NCBI GenBank assembly: GCA_963576475.1
Contig: OY754968.1
Location: forward strand, 14,922,616 to 14,986,615
DNA from: Molanna angustata
Lineage: Eukaryota; Arthropoda; Insecta; Trichoptera; Molannidae
Length of the DNA stretch: 64,000 nucleotides
Direction of reading: 5' to 3'
Part shown: piece by piece, positions 44,401 to 55,020 of the stretch
Layout of the letters: the number at the start of each line of letters is the position of its first letter
How positions within the stretch are numbered: the first letter of the stretch is position 1
Made by a program: the position numbers and the translations under genes
Notes under the pieces: model-generated
Told to the model about the DNA's origin: nothing
Seen by the model: only the letters and a program-made list of their open reading frames with translations
Databases searched by the model: none

Positions 44401-46359
44401 CACAGCGGATCTTCGATAATTTCTAACATCTTCATTTCCTTCAAGGTCAATTTGATCTAATTCAAGAATAGCCCTCGTGATCATTTCATCTAGATATAAA
44501 TACGTTTTGTCCGTTTTCTTCAACGAAATAAAAGGCTCACGGTTCTTTATTAAACGGTACATATCCATACATATAGTATGCATGATGGTAAGCTTTTTAT
44601 TAACTGATTGTTCTTCCAAAACATCCGGAATCATGGGGACTTTAGTATCCTCGCTTATTTTTGGCTCAAAAAAACCCATATCGATGACCGTTTCCTCATC
44701 AACCTGAGCCAAGTTAAAAACTTCCAAGGCTATTTCAAAATAGCGCCAAAACGGAATGCCCAGCAAAAAATCAGCAAATAATCCATCAACTATATGGAAC
44801 TCCAATTCTACGGTCCGACCTTTAAATGAAACTGGCATGACTGCCAAGCCTTTTGAGGTCGTAACCAACTGATTAAACGAATACATTTCTACTGTATTAT
44901 CTGTGCGAGGAAAATATTTATTTAAATATTTACAAAAAACTGCCTCACTAATACAATTGGCCGATGCGCCACTGTCAAGAAGACCAGTAAAATATTGGTT
45001 CTGAATCTGAAAGTTTACATAAGGACGCGCGTCACCCTTTGGTATGTTGCAAATATTATTTATTAACTTTTGTGATTTAAAATTTTTCTGAAATTTTTCA
45101 ACTATTTCCAGCCAGCTCTTCCATTCATTTTTACAGATATCCGATGGTGGCCGACCGCTTACAAGTTTTTTTGAATTTCTTTTATTCCTTAAAAGTGACT
45201 CTTCCTGATTGTATCCCTTTGATTCGCGACGAACTGATAATAAATTATCATTTTCCTTGGACTTACTACCCCAAGATATCTCATTGGGCCTTCTATCCTC
45301 ATTTATGTCACGAATTTCTGGGAAAGAAGACGCTCTAGGTAAATCTATTGCGTTATGCCTTTCTTTTTCCGAAGCAAACTCTATCGCAGGTTGTTGCCTA
45401 CGATTATCGTTAGACGTCTGTAAAGTTCGCTGTCGCAAAAAACAATTTCGCTGAATGTGTCCACGTTTGTTACAAAAATAACATTTAATATCGTAGTTTC
45501 TATACGCAGGTATAGCAATTTCACGTGATGGAGTGCTGGGTCTATGTTCTGCATAACTGATGGTGTTTTTAGTTTCTCTTACAATCTGAGGAGCTTCTAA
45601 CGGGACGTTGTAAATATCAAATTGCTTAAGACATTTTAATAATGATTCTACAGATTCAAAATTTTGAATCGCTAATATTGGGGCATATTTTGAATGGAGC
45701 CCTCTTTTTATACAATTTAAAAATTCTTTTTCAGCCAATTGATCATTCAATGACCTGTTAACATACATATTTCGTAACACAAAATCTGTTCCCGATTCCA
45801 GTGTTAATTGTTTTGAATTATAAATTTCTAACTTCTTCCTAAACTCGTCTTGCTCGTTGCCAAAATGAGAAAAAAACAACTCCTCAAAATTATCCCACGA
45901 TAAAGAAGAATCACGATCAGAATTGATTGATCTGAACCAACACAATGCTGATTCAGTCAAAAGTTCGGGTAAACCCTGAACTACCCTATCTAAAGATATA
46001 CCCCGCGACTTAGACAATTCTTTCAATCTTACAACAAATTCACGCGGATCCGTTTTTCCGGCAAAAGTTACATTCCAGGTATGAAAGTTTGCTGGATACG
46101 TAACGCAATCACATCTTTTAACCGAGCAAGATTTCACCACGTCACGTGACTTTTTTTCTTTTCTTATAAATTCCTCCGAATCTGATTCGTCTTTAAAATC
46201 TGACAATGCTACATTGAATCGGGTAGCGTGAGCGCGCATTTCTCTAATGTGTTTAGCTGGTTTTATTTTTCTCATTTTTAACTCCCAAAATAATTCTTCT
46301 TTGGTACACTTGGCCACGTTCTGAATCTTCACACTCATAGAATCCCGGACAGAATCCAT
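41470..46359 (-). CDS. Ty3/gypsy Gag-Pol fusion polyprotein
   Basis: About 1629 codons from the Met that starts MDSVRDSMSVK. The frame stays open 22 codons upstream, but that leader is hydrophobic and falls outside the gag-like start. In order: a capsid-like Gag with a WFRS motif; one CCHC zinc knuckle (CYFCNKRGHIQRNC, near 45483-45442); aspartic protease (LLDSGAS, near 44985); reverse transcriptase (VYLDDLIIVS, near 43560); RNase H (IIHCDASSYGIGG near 43100); integrase with an HHCC zinc site and D, D, E residues (SIDLIGPLP, VIVSDNGKQF, NNVVESFNK). A GPF/Y-like end has no chromodomain. Gag and Pol are in one frame with no frameshift, so the Gag:Pol ratio must be set otherwise. The frame is intact with all catalytic motifs. 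Other open frames inside are shadows. Confidence 0.96.
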   Translation of the reverse strand: MDSVRDSMSVKIQNVAKCTKEELFWELKMRKIKPAKHIREMRAHATRFNVALSDFKDESDSEEFIRKEKKSRDVVKSCSVKRCDCVTYPANFHTWNVTFAGKTDPREFVVRLKELSKSRGISLDRVVQGLPELLTESALCWFRSINSDRDSSLSWDNFEELFFSHFGNEQDEFRKKLEIYNSKQLTLESGTDFVLRNMYVNRSLNDQLAEKEFLNCIKRGLHSKYAPILAIQNFESVESLLKCLKQFDIYNVPLEAPQIVRETKNTISYAEHRPSTPSREIAIPAYRNYDIKCYFCNKRGHIQRNCFLRQRTLQTSNDNRRQQPAIEFASEKERHNAIDLPRASSFPEIRDINEDRRPNEISWGSKSKENDNLLSVRRESKGYNQEESLLRNKRNSKKLVSGRPPSDICKNEWKSWLEIVEKFQKNFKSQKLINNICNIPKGDARPYVNFQIQNQYFTGLLDSGASANCISEAVFCKYLNKYFPRTDNTVEMYSFNQLVTTSKGLAVMPVSFKGRTVELEFHIVDGLFADFLLGIPFWRYFEIALEVFNLAQVDEETVIDMGFFEPKISEDTKVPMIPDVLEEQSVNKKLTIMHTICMDMYRLIKNREPFISLKKTDKTYLYLDEMITRAILELDQIDLEGNEDVRNYRRSAVKWLEEIASKLESKTTEVFVEPKEKTTEIIDKTNVTNFVESMGKSNEENLPSPEKKSVDSQEKETEAVLINPREEFSEIRVLSNLETLSVEQRDELSKVYSMFEDISYEKRGLGCTNLVQHNIVTEGPPIKQRYYPLSPVRQALVEKELDEMLELGVVRPSRSAWSNPVIMVPKRDGTLRLCIDSRKLNAVTKKDSYPLPYINTILANLGRGKYISSVDLSKAFWQIPLTPESCEKTAFSIQSRGLFEFVRLAFGLTCAPQELQRTMDMLFGPEFNGQVFVYLDDLIIVSESFEEHMDLLKSVANKLREAGFTVNLKKSELVRKELRYLGYIVDEKGLRTDPAKIESIQNFPTPKNSKELKGFLGLCSYYRRFIENFADLAAPLTKLTGKRGNISNFVWSSIAEDAFNGLKKAMVTAPVLASPNFTEPFIIHCDASSYGIGGILTQILEGSEHPIAYFSRSLKKHEKNYGTTEKEMLAVIESVEHFRGYVEGSAFTIVTDHSSLRWLTTLENPSGRLARWATRLSQFNFNIIHRKGSEHVAPDALSRIRPVEIDVLEIDPFVNDEWYHMIRRGCKENPQRFKNYQIMEDQLYRFCKSDCALLEPYQWKQVIPQPLRNELIFRIHESETSCHPGVFKTVKKLQKTYFWPGMYRDVKRVIGRCKVCKAYKHSTSAPLGLMSNPKLVDRPMKMLSIDLIGPLPRSYSGHVFILSCVDVFSKYVWAFSLRKATAAAVVKCLEQEIFLPWGVPKVIVSDNGKQFVSKEYRSLLKKYDVPVTFLNPYYHPQNNVVESFNKTIETMLAIKINEDQRNWTKNLRAVTSAMNNMVNVTTNYSPYFLMHGREHVMNGSLHRDTVNENSEPESNIKETSRKPYAGKLKELAQIYDEVQDQLLLSFQNSSKQYNLRRKHVVYQVGDKVWRRNHCQSDALKYFSHKLAPRFVQNIIVEKKSDVVYVLSDMDGKISGSYHVKDLIKIESQD

Positions 46360-46538
46360 TTTATAGAAAAAAAGATGTAACAAAGTTATTTTAAATACAA
46401 AGTACCTACACAAAAAAATGCACAATTAAACACAAAATAATATAGGTACATACATATTCATATACATACGAAATCATCACAAAACAAAGTTACAAAGTCA
46501 GCAACACAAAATAAAAAAAAATCCGCGATATTTGAATC

Positions 46539-46556
46539 CTGGTATTCACAGCACCA
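46539..46556 (-). other. Primer-binding site candidate of the gypsy element
   Basis: On the minus strand, three bases after the 5' LTR, TGGTGCTGTGAATACCAG begins with the TGG that pairs with tRNA CCA. Complementarity to a tRNA-like 3' end may extend further, since GGATTCAAA follows and resembles a reversed T-loop. I could not assign the primer tRNA. Confidence 0.6.
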
Positions 46557-46559
46557 TTT

Positions 46560-47333
46560 TGTTATACGCCGACTTGCACAAAAATATGAAAAGTCTTTGG
46601 CACAGATATCGGGTGGGTTCTCTGGTCTGAACCCAAGCCCTTCAGGGAATTTAAATAATTTGTTAATTGATTAGTAGGCCGTGATGTCCTTGGATCCCTC
46701 CGTCATGCCGTGCCCATATTAATTATTCTTTATTCAAATATCAGAAGGTATCATTGCACAATCAAACAATTGCAAATAGTAATTTCAATTTAATTCTGTC
46801 TTTAAACAAATGTACAAAATTACACAATTTTATCACAAAAAGTATCTTATAACAATTTCCATACATATAGTATGTGTCTTTGACATTTCGACTCACCAAG
46901 TCTCGTCAGGCTGGCTAGGATTACCAGCAACAACTTCGGTCACTCGGCGATTTCCACAAATACATACGAGTGCCATTGGCCAATAAGGCAAAACCAGGAA
47001 CGAAGAAAAAAGAAAAGACCTACATCAGTCTTCAATCGTCCAGACACTTATAAAGTTGCGCTATTTTTAAACGCCTACTTTTATATAACAATTTCTATAA
47101 AACAGGAAAAATACATATTTTTCACTTCGAATCTGACAGCTCCCACCACAAGAAGAAAAAACCACCATGATCTGTCAGAATTTTCTTCATTCGAAAAAAC
47201 TTTTGTTTATTTATGATTTATTAAATTTACTTCTTTATTCAAATTATTTGAATAAAGGTATCTATATTAAAATTATTTTATACTACTTGGGTTCCTACTG
47301 CGAAGTTTAATATTCTTATTTTGATTCATAACA
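46560..47333 (-). repeat. LTR (5' LTR of the minus-strand gypsy element)
   Basis: 774 bp; serves as the promoter LTR for minus-strand transcription. The right flank TAAT repeats the left flank of the element. Confidence 0.97.
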
Positions 47334-47469
47334 TAATGTTAGCTCAGAGATATGCTTCGTTATAAAATCCAGATATCACTTAACGTACATCAATATCATG
47401 TTTTGTATGTATGTTTTAGTATTATATTTATATTTTCGATTTGATTATTTTTTTTACATTTTTTTTGGT

Positions 47470-47643
47470 TTATTATAACTCCTCTACTCCAAAGGGATAT
47501 AGTGGGGAGTACCTAATGAATTTTTAAGGTTGTTTTTTCATTGCAGATTATCAACAAGTATTATGCTGAGATTATGCTGAGATTGCTGAAAGCTTCATCA
47601 CAATGCATTTGTGTGTGTGTGTGTGTGTGTGTTTGTGTGTGTG

Positions 47644-47689
<46 letters not shown>

Positions 47690-47935
47690 TTGCTATACCT
47701 AGGTATGCTATGCCCTATGTACGGCGTGTTTTTTCTACCTTTTCGAAGAAATTCTAATCTCACTCACTCTCATTCGTTTCTTTTAAAATTTTGCAATTTC
47801 TTAAAATAGCATTTAAGTTTTCACAATAAAAAATCAATATCAAAAATAATTTTACAAACTCTTTCTATACAAAATTTGAATACTTTGTGGAGTGATTTGG
47901 AAGTGAGGAGTATAACGTTGGCCACATTTTTATGA
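47470..47935 (-). repeat. Interspersed repeat family C, reversed copy, with (GT)n tract
   Basis: Reading the minus strand recovers the family order (AAAGTATTCAAATTTTGTA, ACGCCGTACATAGGGC, CA tract, then an AATCTCAGCATAA block, a GATAATCTGCAATG-like block and CCACTATATCC). The (GT)n run at about 47611-47685 is the expanded CA tract of the family. A short ATGCTGAGATT duplication is present at 47562-47584. Confidence 0.75.
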
Positions 47936-48384
47936 ATAACAATTGATTTCATGAAGTCATTATTTTATTGATAATTTATAGACATTTGATAATATGGGTT
48001 TCCCACTTTGGGAAACTTAAACTAATCAATATGAACCAATTAAGTAGGTACCTATTATTTTGAAAAGCACAGTTAGTGTCTTTGTTTCTGGTAGAATTTG
48101 AAACTACATATAATTTATAAAAAATAAATAATTTAAACATATCGTAGTCCGTCGTAATGGAATGTGAGGAAAGTTAGAAGATATAGAGGTCCTTTCCGAT
48201 GGAAAGACTTTGTCAATTCCCCCAACAAAATCTTCAATTGCTGGACCCCTTCGATCTGCCTAAAACCGTCCTACATTCAAATGAGGTCTACAAAAGCAAT
48301 GGTCTACAAAAGGAGACCATTCGTTGAGTGATTGAGAGCTAACAACCTCAGTCGTGAGGTCAAAGATGAAGAAGAAGAATACAG

Positions 48385-48945
48385 ATATATCGTGAACTCT
48401 ATTTATTATTTCTCACATACACTTAAGATGACAGTTTATAAGTTATATCAAAGATTATGTAGATACATAGAAGTCGAGTCACACAAGTATGTATATATTA
48501 TGTCCTACAGAGAGGTAGATCATTCGTAGAGTCATTGAGCGTAGCTAACATCCTCAGTCATGAGCCAAGGAAGAAGATGAAGAAGACACATCGGAAATTC
48601 GATTTATTATTTCTTACATTCGTTTTAGTTGAAAAAATACGTAGACAAATATTGTAAGTAATATCAAAGATGCTGTAGATACATATGAAGTAATAGCACA
48701 AGTAAGTATGTATATATTATGTCCTTCAGAGAGGTAGATCATTTGTAGAGTCATTGAACGTAGCTAACATCCTCAGTCATGAGCCAAGGAAGAAGAAGAA
48801 GAAGTCATCGGAAATTCGATTTATTATTTCTTACATTCGTTTCATTTGAAAAAATACGTAAACAAATTGTAAGTGGTATCAAAGATGCTATAGATACATA
48901 TATTATGAAGTACTATATATAATAGCACAATTAAGTAGGTACAAG
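48385..48945 (+). repeat. ~200-217 bp tandem repeat, about 2.7 units
   Basis: Successive units begin near 48391, 48592 and 48809, each with TTTATTATTTCTTACATTCG-like sequence, TATCAAAGAT, GTAGATACATA, GTATGTATATATTATGTCCT, AGAGAGGTAGATCATT and CATCCTCAGTCATGAGCCAA, followed by a GAAGAAGA microsatellite. The upstream 48160-48380 segment (GGTCTACAAAAG twice) contains a related partial end. This may be the 3' tail of a LINE that amplified in tandem. Confidence 0.85.
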
Positions 48946-49569
48946 TACGTTTCGAAACAAAAAAAAAAGTTGAGAAATGTTGTTTACTATCTGGAATAAA
49001 TGAAACGAAATCAAATAATTCCCCGTATGTTGGATATTCAACTCCAATACGATTCGATATCGAACCGAAATAACTTATACCTAATATGAACACTTTCCAT
49101 AAACATGGGATGCGCAAAGAACACAACATGAATATTGTAAACAAACGATTGGAATGTGTAGCTAGTACATACCAATATACATTAGGGCACTCCAATATAT
49201 AACATGTAGGTATCCCAAAGGATATTTTGTATACTTCAATGTAAAGTGGACCAACTATCTAGCCTTGGGGTTGCAGATTTAAACATTTCTGTTTCTGATA
49301 ACAGTTATATTGTAGGTTTATATTGCAATTTAAATAAATATTTGAATTGAGATATACCAAGTAGCATAATATTATATTTTTCTTTTTTACTTAATGGAAT
49401 GCGAATGGAAATATTTATTATATCACAAAATGAACAATAGACTTTAAAAGTACGTATGCAATGCTGTTATAAAGTGGTAAGTCATTTGACTTATATCTCG
49501 GTATTTATAACTTATATCCCCAGCGCTACGTAGTGCACTTACTATGGATTCAATTCCTGATAGCGAAAA

Positions 49570-50120
49570 TCCTAATAAAAAAGTGGGTTGTGACCAACTC
49601 TATTCTTCTCACCAAGTCACTCCACAGAGTATTCAAATTTCTTATGGAAGATTTCAGCATTTTTATGAAATGAGTTTGTTTAATTATTTTGGATTTTAAT
49701 ATTTTATCATGAAAACTTTATAATTATTCAATGCAATACTAAAAAAGATGTGATTTTTAAGGAATTTGAAAATAAAAATTTCAAATATTAAGTTTCCTGA
49801 GCTTGGGGTCACATAGAAATATTTGACAGTTAATAAATTGAGAAACATTCATCAGATATTCTTCAAAATATATTGGGGCTTAGGTGAGTATTAGATATAC
49901 AAATTTGCAAAATTTGAAAAGAATCGGATGAGTACCTACATAAGTCTATAAAGTAGAATAAACACGCCGTACATAGCACATAGTACATACACACACACAG
50001 ATACATTGTGATGAAACTTTCAGAATACAATCTTTGCATGATAGATACAAGTTGATATTCTGCAAATAAAAATAACAGAAAATTGCTTATTCATAACTCC
50101 CCTTGGGTTAGTGAGGAGTT
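49570..50120 (+). repeat. Interspersed repeat family C, copy 4
   Basis: AAGTGGGTTGTGACCAACTC, CCTGAGCTTGGGGTCACAT, CAAAATATATTGGGGCTTAGG, ACGCCGTACATAGCACATAG, a CA tract, TCAGAATACAATCTTTGCAT and CCCCTTGGGTTAGTGAGGAG follow the family order. Confidence 0.75.
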
Positions 50121-50519
50121 GAAACATTTTACAGTGGATAAATCATATAAATATAATGAGACAAAAACGGAGAATATAAATATGTTGAGCAAATTTTTAT
50201 TGTTTGCAATTTTTTTACATACCTACCTATCGATTTTTATTTGTTTAATGGTTTTGCGTAACATTGTTATTTATTTCAGAAAATCAATTTAATCGAATCA
50301 ATTCACTGTACTGGAATTAAAATATTTATATGATATTAAAATTCCGAAACATTTCGCATGGCTAATATTAACACACATGTCTATGGAATTTCCGCCATCA
50401 GTGAATAACATTTTATGTAGGTAGGTACCTTCATTAGTATGTACATTGTACATATATTTATAAATTTAAATTGTGTTTAGAAATAATAAATACGATTCAA
50501 TCTGGTGAGTATATGTGAA

Positions 50520-50830
50520 ATGGCATATCGGTAAAATGGCAAAGATAGAGAAAGGCCGCGTTAGCGAAATGATGACGAAGGTCTCATTAAGAATCGAAGA
50601 AGCAAAGGAATTGCTAAAAACCATTTCAGACAGACATACCAAGATGCATTGGGCACATAATGTGACAAAAGGTCCTTCTGCATAATATAAAAGAGAGAAG
50701 ACATGAGCTGCAGCACATACCTACGAGAAGTTGAAATGGGTCGCATAGGCAGAATGGAAGAGAAGATGCGAGGCTTTGCTGCTAAACAATCCTCGACTTA
50801 GAATAGTCGAAAGTCTAAAAAGTCCAAATA
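50520..50830 (+). other. Possible decayed coding remnant
   Basis: A stretch with fewer stops than its surroundings translates in broken frames to Lys/Glu-rich pieces such as RIEEAKELLKTISDRHTK and MGRIGRMEEKMRGFA, loosely like LINE tails. I cannot assign it. Confidence 0.2.
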
Positions 50831-50936
50831 TAAAGTATGTCTATATATTATGTAAGAAGATATAAATGAATGATACTTGTGAAACGTACCCTCATCTATC
50901 AATACAGAAATAGCAAATAGTACTACATAGGTACTG

Positions 50937-50976
50937 TGCTACAAGAACTACACATCTGTATGTAGTTCTTGTAGCA
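50937..50976. repeat. Perfect 16-bp inverted repeat
   Basis: TGCTACAAGAACTACA (50937-50952) and its exact complement (50961-50976) surround CATCTGTA. Outer GGTAC / GGTACC adds imperfect pairing. Confidence 0.9.
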
Positions 50977-51308
50977 ATGGTACCTACTTATAAAATAAAA
51001 TATTGTTCGCGTCAATTTTGTACATACCTACATACATACCAGCAAGCGCTTCCGCTGTACCAATTTCCGGTATATTCGAGTTATTTTATGAAATAAGTCA
51101 GCAACCATTTTTTTGCGAAATAAAATTACTACTCAATATTTTGCGACTTTTTGGTGTGATTTTAATTTATATCGCAAAACGGTGTTTGCAAAAAAAGAGT
51201 AGCGTTTTTTATATTATGAGTTATTTTCAAATTTATACATTCAAATTTATTATTTTACCACAACGATATTTTTTATAAAGAATTTTAACGGTTAACTTAC
51301 TTATGAGA

Positions 51309-51483
51309 TTTTAAATGAGATTTTGAAAGAGGGGAACATACGAAGTCAGAACAATAAGAGAGCATGTATGACGCGATGTATGAATGTAAATGAGGCAAAA
51401 CAGGTATGTCAAGATAGAAGAGTCTGGCGTTCGGTTCTCTCTGCCTACCTCAAATAGGGAAACGGCGTGGTGGTATGTATGTA
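51309..51483 (+). mobile_element. RTE-like LINE 3' fragment
   Basis: Translates in one frame to ILKEGNIRSQNNKRACM, TRCMNVNEAKQVCQDRR and VWRSVLSAYLK before a stop, then GTGGTGGTATGTATGTA. It corresponds to the last 55 codons and tail of the 32163-34623 element, mildly diverged. Confidence 0.85.
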
Positions 51484-53442
51484 ACTTACTTATAGTGTAC
51501 AGCATTTTATTAACTACTGTATCAACTTATGTTATACCTACATCAGATATTACTTATACTTGTAAAACAGGATTTTTAAATAAATAGTCAATTTTTTTTT
51601 ATTCGGTGTAGGTATATGACACATAGATGGAGAAACTTTTACATTATTATTTTAGAAATCAGTCAGTGTCATTAAAATTATTTACGTTTAATCATCGTCC
51701 TATCGATATTCATTTGTTTTTATGCTTTTATGTTTATAAGGTTTTTTATTCATGTCAAATTAAATATTTTTTTCTATAAGTTATTTAATAATAAAATTGT
51801 TTAGATTGTTCTATTTCAACTCTCCACTAAAAATGTTGCAAATAACAGATAGTAATGATTTTGAAGCAATGTGATTTATTTAGTATTTTTTTTGCTATAT
51901 TTTCTCGTGTAAAAATATAAATGCAGAAAATAATAATATGTAACTCTTTCGAAATATTATTTCAGCGAAGATCCAGAGTACAAGTAGGTACCTACGATAA
52001 CCCTGTAATACCATTTTATTACGATGGTTCAAAAAATTTAAGAACATGATGGTTAAATAATTATGCAATATTGGTTTTATTACAACCCTGAACCCCCGAA
52101 AAGGGTAAATACATAAAATTATGTACCTTGTTAAAATATCTGTATAAATAAATATATGTACCTACATATATTTTCTTATATTGAAATCGGGAGTTGTTTC
52201 AGTTGTGTAGGATGATGTGTAATATTTTATTCTTCATAATATGTAGGTTGACGTACTTAAAATAATTATTAGATAATTATGTACGTGACAATATCTATAT
52301 TTGGTATAAAGAATTGTTATTAGATATTATCTAAGTATAAAAATAAAGTTGGTGTAGGTGCCTAAAAGATATTATTATAGAATCTACAACAAGTTATATA
52401 AAATCTTACCTCTTAAAAATAAGCTTATAAAAAACAAAATGAAACAATTTCGTGGAAGGTACCAACAAAGAATTGCTCCATTTTAGTATTTATTTCAAAC
52501 CAAATCTATCTTTGTCTCTCATATTATAAGTATATTTTAGTACATTATGTAAAATATACATAAATTTATTAAATAAAAAAATAATTAAGATGCAAGTAGC
52601 ATTCTGATCAATATTTTGAAGTCCAGAAAAAAATAACGTTGGTATGATAAAATTTGTACGTGTTGATATGGTTTTTTGAAATTACCTACTACGCATAAAC
52701 TCAAAGAAGATTATGATGACACGACAAATTGTATATTATACAAAGTATTAAGAAGAGTGTGACATTATAAGCAAACATACTCGTATTACGATGGATGAAA
52801 ATGTACATTTCGGTCACAAGATTATATCATTATTTTTGTTTGTGAAGTTTTTTTTGGAAGTTGGCCGAGTTTTATTATAATAATGACACATTGACTGTAT
52901 CTCATTTTTTCTATCTATAAATATGTCATCAAATTTCAACTGCTTTCTTGTAACTATTTTAATTATACTGCTGTTAAGTGTGCGAATTTAGAAGATATTT
53001 TTTCGTCAACAATGTCTTCAATCTTTTCATTGACATTTTGATAAAACGTTAAAAATTTTAATAACGTATGGCAGATCTGATGTGTCGTATAAATTTATGG
53101 ACGAAAATGTGAACGTTTTAGTATGATTATAATATAAATCATGAATCATATTGATGGTATTTGAAAAGAAAGTATTTATTTTTCAGTGCAAAGCTATAAA
53201 TGGAAAGTAAATTGAGAGTATCGATGAAAATAGTTACCTGTCAATGACACGAATATTTCAAGGCCAGTCGACCTTAAAAAAAACAAGGGATAATGATATG
53301 TACAATTACGTCATAAAAGTAAAGTTAAAAAAACAAATTTGATGAAAAACAGAAGATATACCAAACTTCAAAATATGATTACAAAATATGTGAGATCAAT
53401 GAGGCTGCCTTGAAATCCACGAATAGACGATGAGTCTCGACA
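51484..53442. other. Intronic AT-rich DNA, nothing recognised
   Basis: Nearly 2 kb without inverted ends, tandem repeats or coding patterns that I could support. Confidence 0.45.
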
Positions 53443-53835
53443 ATGAATTCACGAGTTCTTCCAAGTATCTGTCGAAGGGTGAATATTTGCCGAAATCTGT
53501 CACTGTGGCGTGATAGTGTCGAATGCACTCAGCTACCACCCGCGAAGGACGTGTCAGTGGGACACAACCTGCCTTATCCAACATGGAGAGCGCTCAATAG
53601 GTTCAGAACGGGTGTCTCCTGCTATTACAGTGACCTCAAGAAATGGGGATACAGAGAGGAAGACATCTGCGAGTGTGGCGCCAGACAGGACAACGTGCAC
53701 CTACTGTCATGTCCCATGATAGGAGCGACATGCACCCACCAAGACACAGTGATAGCAAACACTAGTGGAATCCGAGTGGCCGAATATTGGGGGCTACGAA
53801 TATGATGGTGTTCCGGACACGGAAAGTAAGTAAGT
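53443..53835 (+). mobile_element. Non-LTR retrotransposon C-terminal fragment with Cys/His knuckle
   Basis: A 120-codon frame that ends at a TGA. It contains WRALNRFRTGVSCYYSDLKK, WGYREEDICECGARQDNV and HLLSCPM, the CxC ... HxxxC zinc-binding tail found after the RNase H or RT of jockey/R1-type elements. An (AAGT)n tail, AGTAAGTAAGTAAGT, follows the stop after about 20 bp, as expected for a LINE 3' end. Confidence 0.75.
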
Positions 53836-53849
53836 AAGTATTTGGTCAA

Positions 53850-54385
53850 TAGTTGACTTGCCTGCCCAAAACCCGCATTGATGTTGTCCGGCGAAATCTT
53901 CCACGAACGGTAGGAGTCGCATAAATAGAACTACTGCGAAGACCTTATATGCCATGCTTAAAAGCGCGATGCCTCTATAGTTGGTGCAGTTCAATGCTTC
54001 TCCCTTTTTATATAATGGACAGATCAAGCCAGTTTCCCAATCTTTTGGCATCTCTTCAATTTCCCAAATTATGGTGACAATTTCATGCAGAGTTGAGATT
54101 ACAAATAAATAAATAAATAACTTTATTACCACCATACTTGAACAGTTCTGCTGGTATGTCAACATCGCCAGGAAATTTGTTATTCATTAAATTGATCTCA
54201 TTATCTCTTACCGGCTAGGTTCCAGCTGTTAATTATCATCACCATTATTCAAGGTAAGGTCGGGCTCCTCTATTTCTTCATGTCTCTCATAATTTAAAAA
54301 TTCATGAAAATGCTCGTCCAACACTTCAAAATATCCTCTCTATCGTTGAGTATATCTCCGTTTTTTTACTTCTACATGCTGTGAT
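53850..54385 (-). mobile_element. Decayed RTE-like reverse transcriptase fragment
   Basis: The minus-strand frame includes EEMPKDWETGLICPLYKKGE, CTNYRGIALLSMAYKVFA and HQCGFWAGKSTIDQIL, the first conserved blocks of a LINE reverse transcriptase. Upstream minus-strand sequence (to about 54385) still recalls the linker before RT in broken frames. A simple ATAAATAAATAA stretch interrupts it near 54105. Confidence 0.8.
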
Positions 54386-54589
54386 TCTTGCTTGGAATTT
54401 TTTATTTGTAGATTAAGAGCTCTTAAGAACTTGATCAAAAGAATAAAGTATTATAATATTATGATTGATGCATTTATATTTGACAAAGACAAAGTAATAA
54501 AATAAACACTGTACCTAGCGATTGTCAAGTGGATTTTTGGTTGTTTTAAAAGAGAGAAATTAATATATAATTAAAATGTGGGTATATTT

Positions 54590-54650
54590 GTGTACATGTG
54601 TATGTATGTGTATATGTGTGTATGTATATATGTATGTGTGTGTGTAAATG
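54590..54650. repeat. TG/TATG microsatellite
   Basis: Mixed GTATGTGTATATGTGTG repeats. Possibly the decayed tail of an RTE copy. Confidence 0.8.
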
Positions 54651-54879
54651 AATAAGTACATTTTTATTTTTTATCTCTTTAGTTGAATTTAAGATTTATT
54701 TTATATTGATGTTTTGTTCTTTTTGTTTCGATGGATTGTAAATCCTATCGCATGTAGTAAAAGCGTGTTGTAAAATACAGAAGTACCTACATGCGTGCAC
54801 GCATTGAAATTGTCTGTCTTAAAACAGGAATTATTCCTAGTTAGATAGACATAGGTAAAGTGATGGAATGATGCCAATC

Positions 54880-55020
54880 AGGGAGCACACATTTTTTTTT
54901 GTTTTATTATATTTTTTGTTTGTTATTATATAAATACTGAGTGGTCTCTGTGGTGTATTGTTTTGTAAGTTTTCTTTTTAATGTCAAATAAATGTATTAT
55001 TATTATTAATAATAATAAAG
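54880..55020 (+). mobile_element. LINE 3' end with ATT tail
   Basis: GAGTGGTCTCTGTGGTGTAT, TTTTGTAAGTTTTC and TGTCAAATAAATGTATTATT with further ATT units resemble a jockey/R1-type 3' untranslated region. There is no coding part. Confidence 0.5.

Larger units (their letters stand above)
39909..47333 (-). mobile_element. Complete Ty3/gypsy LTR retrotransposon
   Basis: A 7425-bp element in minus orientation with two 774-bp LTRs (39909-40682 and 46560-47333), flanked by TAAT at 39905-39908 and 47334-47337. The LTRs start TGTTAT and end ATAACA. I saw no difference between them on reading, which implies a very young insertion. A primer-binding-like site, one fused Gag-Pol frame and a polypurine tract are in the expected places. 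No third (env-like) frame is present. It has everything a mobile copy needs as far as the sequence shows. Confidence 0.97.

Noticed and set aside
39909..47333. env-like third gene in the gypsy element (errantivirus)
   Set aside because: Between the end of Gag-Pol at 41470 and the 3' LTR there is only non-coding tandem repeat sequence, with no open frame of suitable length.
47572..47763. 63-codon frame with a His-Thr run
   Set aside because: It is the translation of a GT/CA microsatellite in repeat family C.
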